Notes under the pieces: generated by a model
What the model saw: the letters and a program-made list of their open reading frames with translations, nothing else
Database searches by the model: none
Told to the model about the DNA's origin: nothing
DNA from: Brachynemurus nebulosus
Taxonomy: Eukaryota > Arthropoda > Insecta > Neuroptera > Myrmeleontidae
Length of the DNA: 64,000 nucleotides
Assembly (NCBI GenBank): GCA_035578155.1
Contig: JAPWDM010000023.1
Location: 3,571,829-3,635,828 of the forward strand
Reading direction: 5' to 3'
Position numbers and translations under genes: made by a program
Part shown: piece by piece, positions 13,000 to 25,125 of the stretch
How positions within the stretch are numbered: the first letter of the stretch is position 1
How the letters are laid out: each line of letters starts with the position of its first letter

Positions 13000-14000
13000 T
13001 TTAGTAATTTGGCGGTGAATTTTTGATTTCTGTTACCAAAATCGCGAAATACTCTTTGGAACTGGAAACTATACATTAAAATTTGAATTTCTATTAGTCC
13101 CTCGCTTCAAATGCTTCAAATTTTATCAAAAATAAAAGGAGCGGTAGTGAAAACTGGGGTGAAAACCTATAAATAACCTCAAATCTCGCGTCTCTATGAT
13201 CAAAATTCTAATTTTTATAGTAAAAAGTTGATTAAATGTATTTAATGATGTCATCACGGTAAAAATTTAACTTTTTTAAAATACTTGTTATGTAAGCAAC
13301 TTCGTACGGATTTACTAATGGAATTTTAGTAATTTGGGTTTGAATTTTCGATTACTGTTTTCATAATCGGGAAATTCTCGTTAAAACTTATACATTAAAA
13401 TTCAAATTTTTATCAATCCTATGTTCCAAATGTTATCAAAAATGAAAAAGGAGATAGCCAAACTGCAAATAGCCTCAAATTTATGTCGTTATGATCAAAA
13501 TTATGATTTTTATAGCAAAAAATTGATTAAATGTACTTTATTACGCCATCATGATAAAATTTTAACTTTTCTAAAATATTCGTTATTTAGGGAATTTCGT
13601 ACAGATTTATTAATAGGATTCTAGTAATTTGAGGGCGAATTTTCGATTTCTGTCATCAAAATGACGAAACTCGGTTAGGAAATGGGACTAACACACGACA
13701 AAAATGAAAATAGCGATTGTAGAAACCTACAAAAAGCCTGAAATTTCATGGATTTACAATCTTAATTATTAGCAAAAACTTGATTAAATGTACCTGATGA
13801 CGTCATCGTGTTAAAATTATAACTTTTCTTAAATAATCACTATTTATTAACGGTATTTTAGTAATTTAGGAATGCATTTTCGACTTCTGTTATCCAAATT
13901 GACGATTCTGTTCCGATGACAAAATTCAATATGGAAATGGGACTTTTACAAAAAAACTGAAATTTATGTTAGTCTCGTGATTACAATTTAAAGGCAGTAC
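13000..14000. repeat. Satellite-like tandem array, ~240-325-bp units
   Basis: The landmark TAATTTGGNNNNGAATTTTCGA recurs at about 13004, 13330, 13625 and 13864. It alternates with TTAATGATGTCATCACGGTA-type stretches and with AAAAAGTTGATTAAATGTA. Units diverge by perhaps 20-30%. Relatives occur at 1440-1560, 14700-14760, 16410-16480 and 27500-28100. Non-coding. Confidence 0.7.
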
Positions 14001-14903
14001 GCTTTCCAAGCAATATAGAAAATTCTACTTGGTATATTTTATAAAATATTACGATTTTTTGAGGTTCGGCCATTATTTAAAATGCAATTTGAACAACATA
14101 AATGAACAGTAACACAAATTTGTAAAATAAATGTAAAAATTTACCTGAATCCACACAGTAAAATTTAAATTTGATGATTTAATCACTGTTTTTGTTTTTG
14201 TTTTCATATTGCAAAATCACTATTACACTATTTTTTTTTTTAAAACAATAAATATTTAACGATTTTTTGTTTACTTTCTTCATCACCGACATTAAAAAAA
14301 CATGAACTTTTCATCGACGGTTCAATTTACTTGATACATTGACTGCTGAACGTCATACCGTCTTAAAATAAATGCATTATTCACACTTTTTTGCATTGCC
14401 TTTGTAAATTCAAATGTTTCAAGAGGTATGTATTGATAAATTTATCAAATGCAATTATAAAATACAGGAATACAATAATGTTGAATTGAAAGATAATTTA
14501 AATACAGTAACCATCATAAATATTTTAACACACAATTTAAAATGATTTTTCAATTATTATTCAAATTATAACGGGGTTATACTGTACTTACTACTTTTTG
14601 CTCATAATAATACTCTAAAAACAACTACCATCTTCACTGAACACATTCAAATTCAAAGCACTATTAAGTCACTATTAAGAGTCTAACTGAAATCATTTCC
14701 ATAAAGATTGATTTGGGAAAAAAGAAAATTTTTACTTTGATGACGTCATCGAGTCATTTGCAATTTTTCAGTGCCTTAAGGGGTTACATGGGTTTTGATT
14801 TAGTAAAAAAAAAATTATATTTTCAACTTTTTTTTTGTAATATTAGAAAATATAATTTATGCCAACTTTTGGAATATTTTTATATATTATTTTGAGATAA
14901 CTA

Positions 14904-15142
14904 ACGTAAAAGCCCCCATTATTGAACGGTATCTAATACTGGAACAGTTTTGACATTTACATATTTATTTCTTTAATTAAGTAAGGAAACGTTAAATGCG
15001 AGGTGAATTTAAATTGAAAAACAATCATTCTATTAATAATAATTTTTGTTATCAGACTTTTCTTTCAGAAATAACTTCATTAATATGTAAATGTCAAAAA
15101 TGTTCCAATATTAGATACCGTTCCATAATGGGGCTTTTACGT
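14904..15142. mobile_element. AAAAGCCCCC MITE, copy 1
   Basis: TA|ACGTAAAAGCCCCCATTAT ... ATAATGGGGCTTTTACGT|TA, 239 bp. Extended TIR of about 55 bp continues TCTAATACTGGAACAGTTTT and GACATTTACATATT. TA duplication, Tc1/mariner class. Confidence 0.87.
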
Positions 15143-15645
15143 TACTGTAAAAAAATTTTCATGAGAAAAAGATGAAAATTAGGCCATTTGCAGCTAGTTG
15201 TGGAAAATCGCTGATTTTTCGCTATAGGCAGAGTAACTCGTGAAATCATCATCCGAAATCAAAAAATTTAATTTTATATATTACGTATCCGAAATAAAAA
15301 AATAAAATTTTGTCTATTAGTAGATGCTTATGGCTTGTACTTGAATGAAGGAATACTGTTTACGTTCATTACATCTCATTTTACCAGCGGAAAATCAACG
15401 AAAAATACGAAAATTTTCAAAATTTTTTGTTTATAACGTTGTCAAAAATTGAAATTTCATCCTTTTTTAAAACCCTTCGTTCAAGTACAAGCCAGAAGCA
15501 TATATCATTAGACAAAATTTTGTTTTTTGATTTCGGATATGGATGTCACGAATTACTATGCCTACAGCAAAAAATCAGAGATTTTCGACAATTAACTGCC
15601 AATGGGTTAATTTTCATCTTTCCTCATGAAAATGTTTTTAAAGTA

Positions 15646-15865
15646 GGGTAAAAGCCCCCTTTGTGGAACGGTATCTAATACTGGAACAGTTTTGACATTT
15701 ACATATTTATTTCTTTAATTAAGTAAGGAAACTTTAAATGCGAGGTGAATTTAAATTGTAAAACAATCATTCTATTAATAATAATTTTTGTTATCAGACG
15801 TTTCTTTCAGAAATAACTTCATTAGTTCATAATTAGATACCGTTCCACAAAGGGGGCTTTTACCT
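15646..15865. mobile_element. AAAAGCCCCC MITE, copy 2 (right TIR shortened)
   Basis: GGGTAAAAGCCCCC ... GGGGGCTTTTACC, 220 bp, same orientation as copy 1. About 25 bp of the inner right TIR are missing, leaving TTAGTTCATAATTAGATACC. Confidence 0.85.
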
Positions 15866-15911
15866 TATCTCAAAATATGCCAAAACTTAGAATAAATCAT
15901 ATTTTCATATA

Positions 15912-16151
15912 ACGTAAAAGCCCCCATTATGGAACGGTATCTAATACTGGAACAGTTTTGACATTTACATATTAATGAAGTTATTTCTGAAAGAAACGTC
16001 TGATAACAAAAATTATTATTAATAGAATGATTGTTTTTCAATTTAAATTCATCTCGCATTTAATGTTTCCTTACTTAATTAAAGAAATAAATATGTAAAT
16101 GTCAAAACTATTCCAGTATTAGATACCGTTCCATAATGGGGGCTTTTACGT
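15912..16151. mobile_element. AAAAGCCCCC MITE, copy 3, inverted
   Basis: TA|ACGTAAAAGCCCCC ... GGGGGCTTTTACGT|TA, 240 bp, opposite orientation to copies 1 and 2. Near-identical to copy 1, so the pair can form a long hairpin across the host element. Confidence 0.87.
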
Positions 16152-16587
16152 TACTGCAAAAAAAGTCGAAAACATAGTGAAAACCCATGTAACTCCTTAA
16201 AAATTGTTTAATAAAACAATATAATGGTGAAATTAGAAGCGAATTACAGGTTTTCGAAGTTATTCGAGAAGAATAACTTCGGAAATTATGTATATGACCA
16301 CTAAAAAAATTCTTTAGTCGAATCAAGTTATATTTCTAAAAGAAATTCACCATTTTAATAGAAAAAATGAAAATTTTACACCTCAATTACCTTAATTCAA
16401 TCAATCACACAAATAGAAATCATTTCCATAAAGTTTGAGAAAAAAGAATTTTTTTATTTTGATGACATCATCAAGTTTACTAAAATTTTAAAATGATTTA
16501 AAAATCGGAAATAAAATGATAGAATGATGAAAACTGGAAGCGAACCTTAGTTTTCGTTTAAAAATACATGAAATATTTATTTGAATA

Positions 16588-17064
16588 CTGAGTTGCGTTC
16601 AGAAATAAAAGGTGAAGGTAGAATGTGTTTTGATAGCGTGATTGTTGGAATATCCTTAGGTTGTCACACCGTATGTGTTAATATTTGAACGATCCCAAGA
16701 ATTACAATTACAATATAACTAACCTTTTTTTTTATTATCAGTTTTATATTTCGCTGTAATTGTCGTTTTTGTATTTAAAATCCTAATAAGCTAAAATGGA
16801 TAATATAATTTGAAATACACATATAATCATGTTGTACGTATGATGAAATGTCACGTATAGCATTACTACGCATGAGTTAACATTTTACCCTAAGTCACTC
16901 CTGTCCAGACCGCGGCGATTAAAAGTCACTCTAGGTTAAAATCATAGTTATTTCTGAACGAGTGTTGGTAATGTCTTTAATTTGACCTAAGTGATTTTTG
17001 AACGTTATGGGTAATTAAATATCGCCCGGGTATCAGTGGGTAAGCATTTCTGAACGCAGCCCTG
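16588..17064. mobile_element. Possible hAT-type element
   Basis: CTGAGTTGCGTTCAGAAAT on the left and ATTTCTGAACGCAGCCCTG on the right are inverted (15 of 19). The right end reads CAGGGCTGCG outward, a hAT-like start. No convincing 8-bp duplication. Confidence 0.45.
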
Positions 17065-17105
17065 TTATCAAACTGTACGACGCCACTTAAATGGTGGTTA
17101 TTTAA

Positions 17106-18024
17106 CCCTAGAATCATACGTTGGTCTACGAGTCAAGTTAATCATACATCGGCGTCGTTTCGACGAATGGACTTTTTACGGGGAGTTTTAGAGTTTATTT
17201 GCAAAAAACATTTTTTTACATAACAATACTACAAAAGCGAACAAAATATTTAAAAAAATTGGATTTGGAAAAATTTCTTAATATAAATATTTATTAATTT
17301 TTTTAATCTTTTTATCAAAGCATATTTTCACTATAAAAATTAAAAAATAGATAAATACATCAATTGTATCATAAAACATGTCTCAAATAATTAATTTATG
17401 AACTATTATGAGTCAGTAGACATGTGTGACTTTACAGAATGTGAAATTTCTCAGTCATAAATATTCCTATAGATATGTAGTTATTTCCCCATTAGGCACA
17501 TTTGTAAATTTTCTAAAATTTGTTAGTAATTTTTCGAATAAAATCTCAAAAATTAATAAAAATTAAAATATTTTCCATAAAATAAATTGTTAACCTTTTA
17601 TTAAGTCACTTGAAACACATTCTTTAGTTTTCGATTCAATATATTAAAACTTCAGTATTATGTCGTCTCTATAAGTCAAACAGCTGTAATCATCTTTCAC
17701 ATTATCATAATCATTGAGTAAATTAATTATAACATCCATATCTTTAATAAATTTTAGAAAAATTAGGAAAACTTTTATATGTGGAGTACAAAATTTTTAA
17801 AAAAAAATATAGGTTAATCATACATCGTCGTCCTTTTGACGCACACTATTTCAGTATAAAAAAAACGACAATAGCTATAAACAAAATTTATACGTCTTAT
17901 GTGTTATAATAACAAATAAATTAGATAACAGAAGTTTCACAGCAAGCGGGCACCGACAAGTTGTAGTATTGGAGCAGGTAGAGAAGTTCGTTCGTCGTTT
18001 TGACGAGTACGTATGATTCTAGGG
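17106..18024. mobile_element. piggyBac-type MITE, copy 1
   Basis: TTAA|CCCTAGAATCATACGT ... ACGTATGATTCTAGGG|TTAA, 919 bp. CCCTAGAA plus TTAA target is the piggyBac signature. Subterminal CGTCGTTTTGACG-like palindromes recur near both ends and in the interior. No transposase frame. Two inverted-orientation copies lie at 37373 and 38692. Confidence 0.92.
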
Positions 18025-18194
18025 TTAAAGCTGTCATGTTAAAAAAAAACTATTTCTTTGCATGGAAATATCGCAATTGCTTCAATAGTATTTAAAATAT
18101 TACGTTGATAAATTTTGAATTACAGTTTGCTCTTGTCTTAAATTCATTTTTATTTAAACTAATCAAAATTTTTAGAAAAAAAAAATGGACTTAC

Positions 18195-18446
18195 CAAAGT
18201 AACAATATCACCCGGGCACTTTTCGGCAATTTCTTGTAGTCTTTTGTACAATATATCACATAAATTTTTATAACGTGCATTCAAATCGTCCAGTTGAGCA
18301 ATCACATAATCAACACCATTATCACGTGACAGTTGTTGTCTATCACCCGGCAATTTTCCATTCGCGACCGGCGATGAAACGTCTAGCGATGGATGCACTT
18401 CCTCGATCAGCCACTCCTTATAGCGCTGCAGTCGCGAGTTGTATAT
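18195..18446 (-). CDS. shot: shot exon: last visible exon, end of the plakin-domain repeats
   Basis: 84 codons, phase 0 at both ends: ACACACAG|ATATAC acceptor and TTTG|GTAAGT donor. It encodes IYNSRLQRYKEWLIEEVHPS, a variable Pro/Asp/Asn-rich loop, then VDYVIAQLDDLNARYKNLCD and ILYKRLQEIAEKCPGDIVTL. RLQRYKEWL and LNxRYKxLxxxLxxRL are spectrin-repeat helices. Later exons (plakin-repeat cassette, rod, EF-hands, GAS2 microtubule-binding domain) must lie left of position 1. Confidence 0.93.
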
Positions 18447-20198
18447 CTGTGTGTTAATATTATTAAATGGTTAGTTTAGTTAGTACGGTTAGTACAAAAT
18501 TTATTGTGTGGTGGGTTTGTGTCGTAACAATTTATGTGACTAAAAAAAAATGGGGCGGACCAAATGTGGTGCTCTGCTCAAATAATTGTGGAAAATGACG
18601 ATTTGAAATACCAACTAACTAACTGTGACCAATAAAAGTGAATATTTACAAATTTTTTTAGTTGAGCTGATGTTTTACTATCAAAAGTAATTTACCAATA
18701 ACAAATTTTGAAAAATTTTCTTTTAGGTCAGGTCTTACGAATATTTGTTTTGTGTAATGCAGTGTTCAAAAGTATAAAATATGTTTGAAATATATACAAA
18801 ATTTTTTTGTCAGTCAAAAAATCTTATTTACAATTTTACAGATTATTTCGTTCAAAATATACATGGACTATATTTTGATTTCTAAATTATTTCGGTATTC
18901 CAAAAACAAAAAAATCCGCTAAGTGAAATTTAACAAAAAGAAAATATTTTAAATAACGCGCCATCAATAGCTTATCAATTTGTGACGTAACATAGCAAGG
19001 AAACAAAAAAGATGTGACCGAAAGGAAACTACGACCTAATTTGTGAAAACATAATTAGATAATTATTACATAATTAAATAACTAGCGCCTCTAGTGTCAA
19101 TTTCAAGAATCAAGTATGTCTAGTTACGTCACACAATGCGCGCAAATGGCAGACATTTAAATTGTAGTATGGATTTCAACAAATTTTTTTTTTTTTTTTT
19201 TTTAATAAAAATTCAGTAGGGCCACAAAATGACGTGAAAATGTAAAATGTACAAATTCGAAAATAAATCTGGTAAAATACTTTTGAGGTTCTTCTATTAT
19301 TTTTATTTTGCAATTGATACAAAAAATAGTTTCTAACGGATTTTGTACTTCAATTTTTTTTTTTTTGTAACGTGGTAAAAAAAAAACTTATAGAAAATAA
19401 AAAATAAAAAAATATATAAAAATATAAATAAAAATGCATGCTAAGCAAAGCAACAATGGAACATCCAGCCAGAAAGTCATGCAAAAATGTAAGCAAGCGT
19501 CCATAACAGAAATTAAGAGCCATGCATTAAAAACAGAACATAACCGCATAATCGAAAGATAATTTCATTTATTTATTTTGAAAATTAAAGATTTGTGTTT
19601 AGTAAAATCAGTAGCTTTACAGTTTTACTTTTAAATTATGAACTAGTGGAATGGTAAAAAAAATGGAATTTTAACTCCAATTACGTAATATATAATATTT
19701 TGGGAGATTATATATATTAAATAATCGGAGTTAAACTGTACTTTTGAATATAATGGAAAATAAATGAAATTAATGAAAAAGAATCAAGGAAATTCCAGAC
19801 ACACACACATACACTGAGAAACATAATAAGACAACATAATAACCAAACATTCTTCATAGAAAAGCGTCTCTTGCTGCATTTTTCGCTAAACAAATAATAA
19901 CAACATTCACATTTATTAGCGTAAAACTCGAAAAGCCCAACATATTTTTTTTTTATCACACAGCACAGACAAAAATCAAAAAAATGGCAATCATTTAACA
20001 ACAACAAAAATATCGATTTGTCCAAAAAAAAAAAAAAAAAAAAATTGTTAAATAGAATATAAAATTTAGAGAAAGCTTTAAAATTGAAATTATCCACAAC
20101 ACGTCCAACGTCCAAACAATAACATAAACAATTGATATGTTCAGCCAGAACCACAATAGACAAAAAACCTTTTGTTGTGTGGATGCAAACAAACCCAC
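18447..20198 (-). other. shot: shot intron, no element recognised
   Basis: AT-rich, with poly-T/poly-A runs around 19185, 19350 and 20022. I see no gene or structured repeat. Confidence 0.7.
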
Positions 20199-20282
20199 CT
20201 TTCCTTCGCGGATAAATCGGCCACCAGTTCCGTTCACTTGTTCAATTTTTGGCGCACGTTCACGAACATTAGTAAGTAATGA
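20199..20282 (-). CDS. shot: shot exon: short 28-codon plakin exon
   Basis: 84 nt, phase 0 at both ends: TTGTTGCAG|TCATTA acceptor and AAG|GTGGGT donor. It encodes SLLTNVRERAPKIEQVNGTG followed by GRFIREGK. The motif ERAPKIEQVNGTGGRFIREGK is a highly conserved linker of insect spectraplakins. A phase-0 cassette of 84 nt could in principle be skipped without a frameshift. Confidence 0.92.
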
Positions 20283-21059
20283 CTGCAACAAAAGATAAAC
20301 AACATTTATAATATTCATTCGAATTTTTGATACAGGATGAATAACTTAAGAGTTTCCAATCAATCGACGTTATTTTGTATAGTTTCTATGTATAACTATT
20401 GTATCAATTTTGAGACAAAACATAAAGTATATTTACGTAACGAAGCGGTTTTAGTGTTGCCGACACTGATATTCGTTGGTGACGTTTTAAAGCAACATCT
20501 TATTGATAATACAGTTAAAGTCAGAGAAAGGAAGTATTACATGAACTATCCTTAAATAAAGAAACTTCATGACATTCATGATACTCTTAGTTTTATAAAA
20601 CAATTTTTTAATAAATTGTATTGCAATGGGGAATTTGACTAATTTTGGGAAATTATTTTAAAACACACATATTTATGTATTATGCATGTATACGTTTTTA
20701 ATTTTTAAAAATAATGCCGAAAATTGTTCGAAAAAATTATTTTAGTATTTGTTCTCAAAATTTGCGCGAAAACGTTTACTAGCTGTCAGTTACGTCACAT
20801 TCTCTAAATAGCAACAGGTGTCCTGTAACTAAGAAAAAAAAATGTTTATTTTTCCTGTAACTAGGAAAAGAAATTGTTGATTTTTAAAAAAAGTTAATTA
20901 TATTTTGATTAATTTCCATAGTTATGTTTGCTAACCGGAAATTAAGTAGCGACACTAGTGGTGATAGTGTTGAAATATAAGAGAAAGCAACGTCATAGCC
21001 CGTTTCTGCTTACGTGGATTTTAGCTAAAAAATTACTTTTTTAATTAAATTTTTTTAAA

Positions 21060-21300
21060 TCAAATAATGATATGGTTCGTTTCAGTTAAATTTAACCATA
21101 CTTCGTCATTTTGAATTTAAATAATTTCCGTTTTCTTGCCTTTATCTCTTTCATTATTGCATTTACGTAAATTTTAAATTTGCAGTTTGTTTTTAAAAAA
21201 GAAGATTGATTTGTTTCGAATATAAGAATTATTTAATTTTTTAACGAAAACTCACGATCAATTGTATCTGAAATGAGGTATAGTTAAGATGAATTAGTAT
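21060..21300. repeat. Dispersed repeat shared with 60825-61055
   Basis: ATGGTTCGTTTCAGTTAAAT, TTAACCATACTTCGTCATTT, AATAATTTCCGTTTTCTTG and TTTCATTATTGCATTTACG recur at 60825-61055, inside the Mutator-like element, in the same orientation at roughly 90% identity by eye. The surrounding element could not be delimited here. Confidence 0.7.
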
Positions 21301-21439
21301 AATAAATTGCTGTCTTTTATTATTAACTTTCATTAAAATTTGTTTTAATTGCTTTTCTTTGATACTGTCAAATACCCCATTGTATTGATGTTACTTTAAA
21401 ACATCATCAACAGATGTCAGTGCAGGTAGAATAAAACTA

Positions 21440-21743
21440 GAGTCCCTATAATAAATAGAGTCGTGACATGTCATCCAATTTCTGTCCAAAACAGAGCGGG
21501 AAGTTTCAAAATTAATTATCACATATTTGAGTAAATATTTTTGAGTGCATAATTATTGTTAATATGTTATGAATTTATGAACAATTAAAAAATTTTCATT
21601 TAATTATACTTTCTAGGTTAAACTAAGTGATTTTTATCAAATATTTAATTTATTTTCAATTTATTTTACCGAACTTTGGACAGAAAATACCGGAACGAAT
21701 CAGCGTTCAGCACACATGTCACGACTATTTATTACAGGGACTC
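21440..21743. mobile_element. TA-type MITE, copy b
   Basis: TA|GAGTCCCTATAATAAATAGA ... CTATTTATTACAGGGACTC|TA, 304 bp, same family as 11599-11902 and 45628-45933. Confidence 0.87.
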
Positions 21744-21909
21744 TAAATAAAACCGTTTGCAAGCCGTATCGTCATACGAATATGGTCATACATTTTTCTA
21801 AGGGAATGTCTTCAAGAGGCAAACCTATTTAAGAGTGGTATATGTTGTAGTTTATATAGATGCCGCACCTAACTTTTGTTTGGCGCATTTGAAGTTTGAA
21901 GGATTATAA

Positions 21910-22359
21910 TCTATACATATAATACAATTGTAAATCTGTCTCTGTCTGTCTGTTCACGCATCACGTAAAAACTACTGGACGGATTTTAATGAAATTTGGT
22001 GTGATGATAACTTATTACCTGGGTCAACATCTAAGATACTTTTTATTCCGGGAAAATGTTTCATTCCCACGGGATAATGGAAAAACTATTTTGAGCATCT
22101 ACACACATTACGTCAATTTACATATTTCATAAAAAATTTCATAACTATAGTAACAAAAATTGTAAATAAATTTTGTAGTTTGGAAATTTTTCTGAATTTT
22201 AAATCAAAAAAAATGTTGCTAATTGTGTACCGAAAAATACAATAAATACACAATTGTCAATTTCGAAACAATTTAATGCATTTTGTGTTGCAAGAAACTA
22301 CAAATTGGAAAAAGAAACTACTCAACGTTTCGCGTGAACAACGTCACGGGTACGGCTAG
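21910..22359 (+). mobile_element. Non-autonomous Helitron, short copy
   Basis: Starts A|TCTATACATATAATACAATT and ends ACGGGTACGGCTAG|T, i.e. 5' TC, 3' CTRR, insertion between A and T. A hairpin CGTGA-ACAACG-TCACG sits about 10 nt before the CTAG end. It contains a CTGTCTGTCTGTT tract and one copy of the ~147-bp unit that is tandemly repeated in the copy at 50632. Confidence 0.88.
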
Positions 22360-22769
22360 TACAGAATAACTTTTCATTAATCTATTGAAAATTATTTGAG
22401 CTTTTATAAAATATGAAATATCGTATATTTTAATATCATTTGGATTCAGTGTTTAAAACACAATTACTGAATAACATGAGATAAAATAATAAAAATCAGA
22501 ATATTTTTGACAGCTTTAAATCCAAGAACTATCTAAGCATACGTTTCCATTAAAAAAAAAATTGTTTCAAAGAAGATTAGTAATGCTTTTCCAAAGTTTT
22601 TCTTTTTGGTATTAATATTTTTTGTCTTTTTTTTTTCGATTTTAACAATGCAATAAATGCCAATTTTCAAGTTATTCACCCTGTATTTAGCTGTTCATTT
22701 TTTATCTTTAAAAGGTTATCAGAATTTTGAAATAAAAAAAAAATGATATTAATAATTAATTATACTTAC

Positions 22770-22920
22770 TCTAGTAGGCTCTAACTGTTCTTTAGCGCGT
22801 TCTCCAATAGGTGAAAGATTATTTAACTTTATATAGGTCTCTTCAAGCCAACTGTCTTCGACTTCATAAGACTTATTGTAATTCTTCAACAAGTTGTACG
22901 CTTGTTCACAACTTCGCAAT
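22770..22920 (-). CDS. shot: shot exon: plakin-domain spectrin repeat, continued
   Basis: 151 nt separated from the previous exon by a 67-bp intron, with acceptor ATTACAG and donor AGA|GTAAGT. It completes Arg and encodes LRSCEQAYNLLKNYNKSYEV and EDSWLEETYIKLNNL, then SPIGERAKEQLEPTR, ending in phase 0. RSCExAxxLxKNxxxSxxVExSW aligns with fly Shot. Confidence 0.92.
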
Positions 22921-22987
22921 CTGTAATTGCACAATTAGTGTAATCACCATTTTATTTATAAATGTTTTCGAAAACTTTTCAACAAAC

Positions 22988-23332
22988 CTATCGACTAACT
23001 GTCCGCAAACATTACTCCATCTGGTATTAAGACGATTAACTTCCTGTTCAACCCGTTCAATATCTGGATGTGGCCCGCGATGAATATGTCCACCGACTGA
23101 ACGCGATTTCTCCGTAAGTCTACGCACATTATCACAGTCATCATTTAATTGATCCATATTGATTTGCTGTGGACCAACAGCATTCTGTAAGATCAATAGA
23201 TCTTCATGGATAATTTTTAGTGAATCTTTATCCGATGGCATTTCTTTGTAGGACGCTAATTTGTGTTCAAAATCGGATATGACATTATTCGCTTCATCCA
23301 TTCCGTTCAATACAATTTCGACACATTTAAGT
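22988..23332 (-). CDS. shot: shot exon: plakin-domain spectrin repeat
   Basis: Acceptor ACTTTCAG, completing the split Arg codon (R)LKCVEIVLNGMDEANNVISD; donor AG|GTTTGT ends the exon after ...CGQLVD with another split Arg codon. Helices: NNVISDFEHKLASYKEMPSD, LKIIHEDLLILQNAVGPQQ, MDQLNDDCDNVRRLTEKS, and VEQEVNRLNTRWSNVCGQL, the last matching the fly NVERLNTRWSAVCNQL. It diverges more than the preceding exons but stays in register. Confidence 0.93.
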
Positions 23333-23975
23333 CTGAAAGTAAAATAAAAATTTAAAATAATTCGACAATGAGCGATTTCAAAGAACAAAACAGCTTTATT
23401 TATAACAGTTTAATTGGTGATACTTTAAAATAACATGTTATTAACACTTTACAGTTCACGTTTTCAGCATCTGAAAATAGCCGGGATAATCGTAGAGGCC
23501 GATCGCGACCAGTGATCACACATGTGTGCGCAAACAGGTAGGTACTGACTTAGAATAAACACAGTCCCTGTGTGATGATTTTTGTAAACATTTATAGAAG
23601 AATGACAAACATAATACTTAAAAATATAATTTTATATTATCATTTTTTATTTTTTATTTTTTTATGATTGTATTCAAATGCATATTGCGTACATTTCAAT
23701 ACAATCACAAAAATCAGTGTGTTTGTTATTGATATTACTTTTATTAAAAAGTGTATATGTATTTATACATGTTGAATCATTTCGTGAATTTATTTATATA
23801 ATTTTTTTAAAATTCTTCAAAAATATTGCCGGCCTCTGGGGAAGTTTACTATGAAAGTGCGCGGACTATATAGTATTGATAATACAGCTAATTCAATAAC
23901 ATATTGTTTCAAAATATTACCAACAGATGTCAGTGTTAGGCTGCTGCAAAGATTGTTATTATTTTTGGAAATTAC

Positions 23976-24733
23976 CGTTCGATATAGAGATTCGAAAGTT
24001 CCCACAGGTTATTCCATTTATCAAGAACACGCTCTAGTGATTTTTTCATTTGTGGTGTCTTTAAGGCGATGCTTCTAAATGTTTCTTGTACTTGTTCGAT
24101 ATCTGTACTGAGCGATTGAAGTCGATTTTCAAATTCTTTATGTTCGATCACCAAATGATCTAGCGTGTCAAGATCGCGAGGTAATGAGGCTTGAGTTCGC
24201 GACACCAGAACTCTCTCCGCTTCCTCCAAGGCCGATTGTAATGATGTCGCTTGTTCGTTAAATATTCGTGAGGCGTTTTTACTCTCTTCTTCGGCGCGTG
24301 CTCGTTTCTCGAAGTCGTCGAATAATTTATTAACCTCTTCCATTTCGCGTCGAAGCCGACGTAACTGTGGATCGGCGGGATCACCTTCGGCAAGTAATTT
24401 ATCGGCATCTTCGTTCAAAGCGCGACGAATTGCATTACGTTGTTCCGCTCCCATCGCGACAAATTGTGCCAAATCCCAGCTCTTTACCACTTTGATAGTG
24501 GCGAAAATCATATTTTGACGCATTCGTAGTTGTTTTTTCTGCCAAAGAGCAATTGAACGATCGAATTGTCTTCGTAATCGTTCAGCGGCGTCCAGAGCTT
24601 CTTTATCGGGTGGTGGGATAACGAAACATACACCAGGAACTTGGGCTTCAACGCCAGATGAATTTGTAATTCGCCATTTTACTCGACCAGAATTGTCGTG
24701 TAATGTACACTGTTCACCTTTTTCGATTACAAT
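23976..24733 (-). CDS. shot: shot exon: SH3 domain and following spectrin repeats
   Basis: After a 92-bp intron the exon opens IVIEKGEQCTLHDNSGRVKWRI, continues VPGVCFVIPPPDKEALDAAERL, and ends at GAA CG|GTAATT, splitting an Arg codon. The first ~40 residues complete an SH3 fold packed against the spectrin repeats. As in other plakins it is probably non-canonical, serving as an interdomain brace more than a proline-peptide binder. The rest is strongly conserved helical repeat: RSIALWQKKQLRMRQNMIFA, KVVKSWDLAQFVAMG, RNAIRRALNEDADKLL, RLRREMEEVNKLFDDFEKRA, LPRDLDTLDHLV, FRSIALKTPQMKKSLERVLD. Best-conserved exon in the window. Confidence 0.97.
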
Positions 24734-24825
24734 CTGCAAAATAAGTTTTCAATTGACTTATAAACTGACATAGGTAGCAGGGGCAACGTGCAATAACGAA
24801 TAAGATTTGCAATTTGATTACTTAC

Positions 24826-25054
24826 ATTATTTTGTTTGTAAGAGCAAGCTGCATCAACTGGTAAAGGTCGAGTTACAGGTTGACGTCGCTGTTTTAGAGG
24901 TACAATTGTGGTGGCCATTTCGCTCAAATGTTGAACTGTGTCACTGAATGTGTTCAATTCGTCACGAAGAGCTTGCATTCCTTGCAGTAGACGTTCACCA
25001 TGATCCAGCGTGAAATCGCAAACACTATATTCGGTATTCATAACTTCATCGCGT
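24826..25054 (-). CDS. shot: shot exon: spectrin repeat leading into the SH3 domain
   Basis: It follows a 71-bp intron (TTTTCAG acceptor). It encodes RDEVMNTEYSVCDFTLDHGE, then LLQGMQALRDELNTFSDTV, then PLKQRRQPVTRPLPVDAACSYKQNN, ending phase 0 at AAT|GTAAGT. The last residues (AACSYKQ) are the first beta strand of the SH3 domain that plakins carry inside the central spectrin repeat; the rest of the SH3 is in the next exon. Spectrin-repeat residues match the fly protein (DFxLDxGExLLxGMQxLRxELN). Confidence 0.95.
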
Positions 25055-25125
25055 CTGAAAATATATTCAATTTTATAATTGCATTCCTTCTGCGCATGTG
25101 CACGCATGCGCACAATTTAACTTAC

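Larger units (their letters stand above)
14780..16196. mobile_element. TTAA-flanked TIR element hosting three MITEs
   Basis: TTAA|GGGGTTACATGGGTTTTGAT on the left and ACCCATGTAACTCC|TTAA on the right are inverted. The inward sequence (AAATATAATTTATGCCAACTTTTGG versus CCAAAACTTAGAATAAATCATATTT) also pairs. Three copies of the AAAAGCCCCC MITE sit inside. Ends resemble those of 31607-32536 (GGGGTTAYAT). Confidence 0.6.

Noticed and set aside
14713..16326. Several 60-75-residue frames with similar sequences on both strands
   Set aside because: They are translations of the inverted MITE copies and their host element, not genes.
19717..20318. Two Phe/Cys-rich minus-strand frames of 107 and 148 residues
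   Set aside because: Only the 28 residues at 20199-20282 are real (a shot exon); the rest is intron read through poly-T runs.
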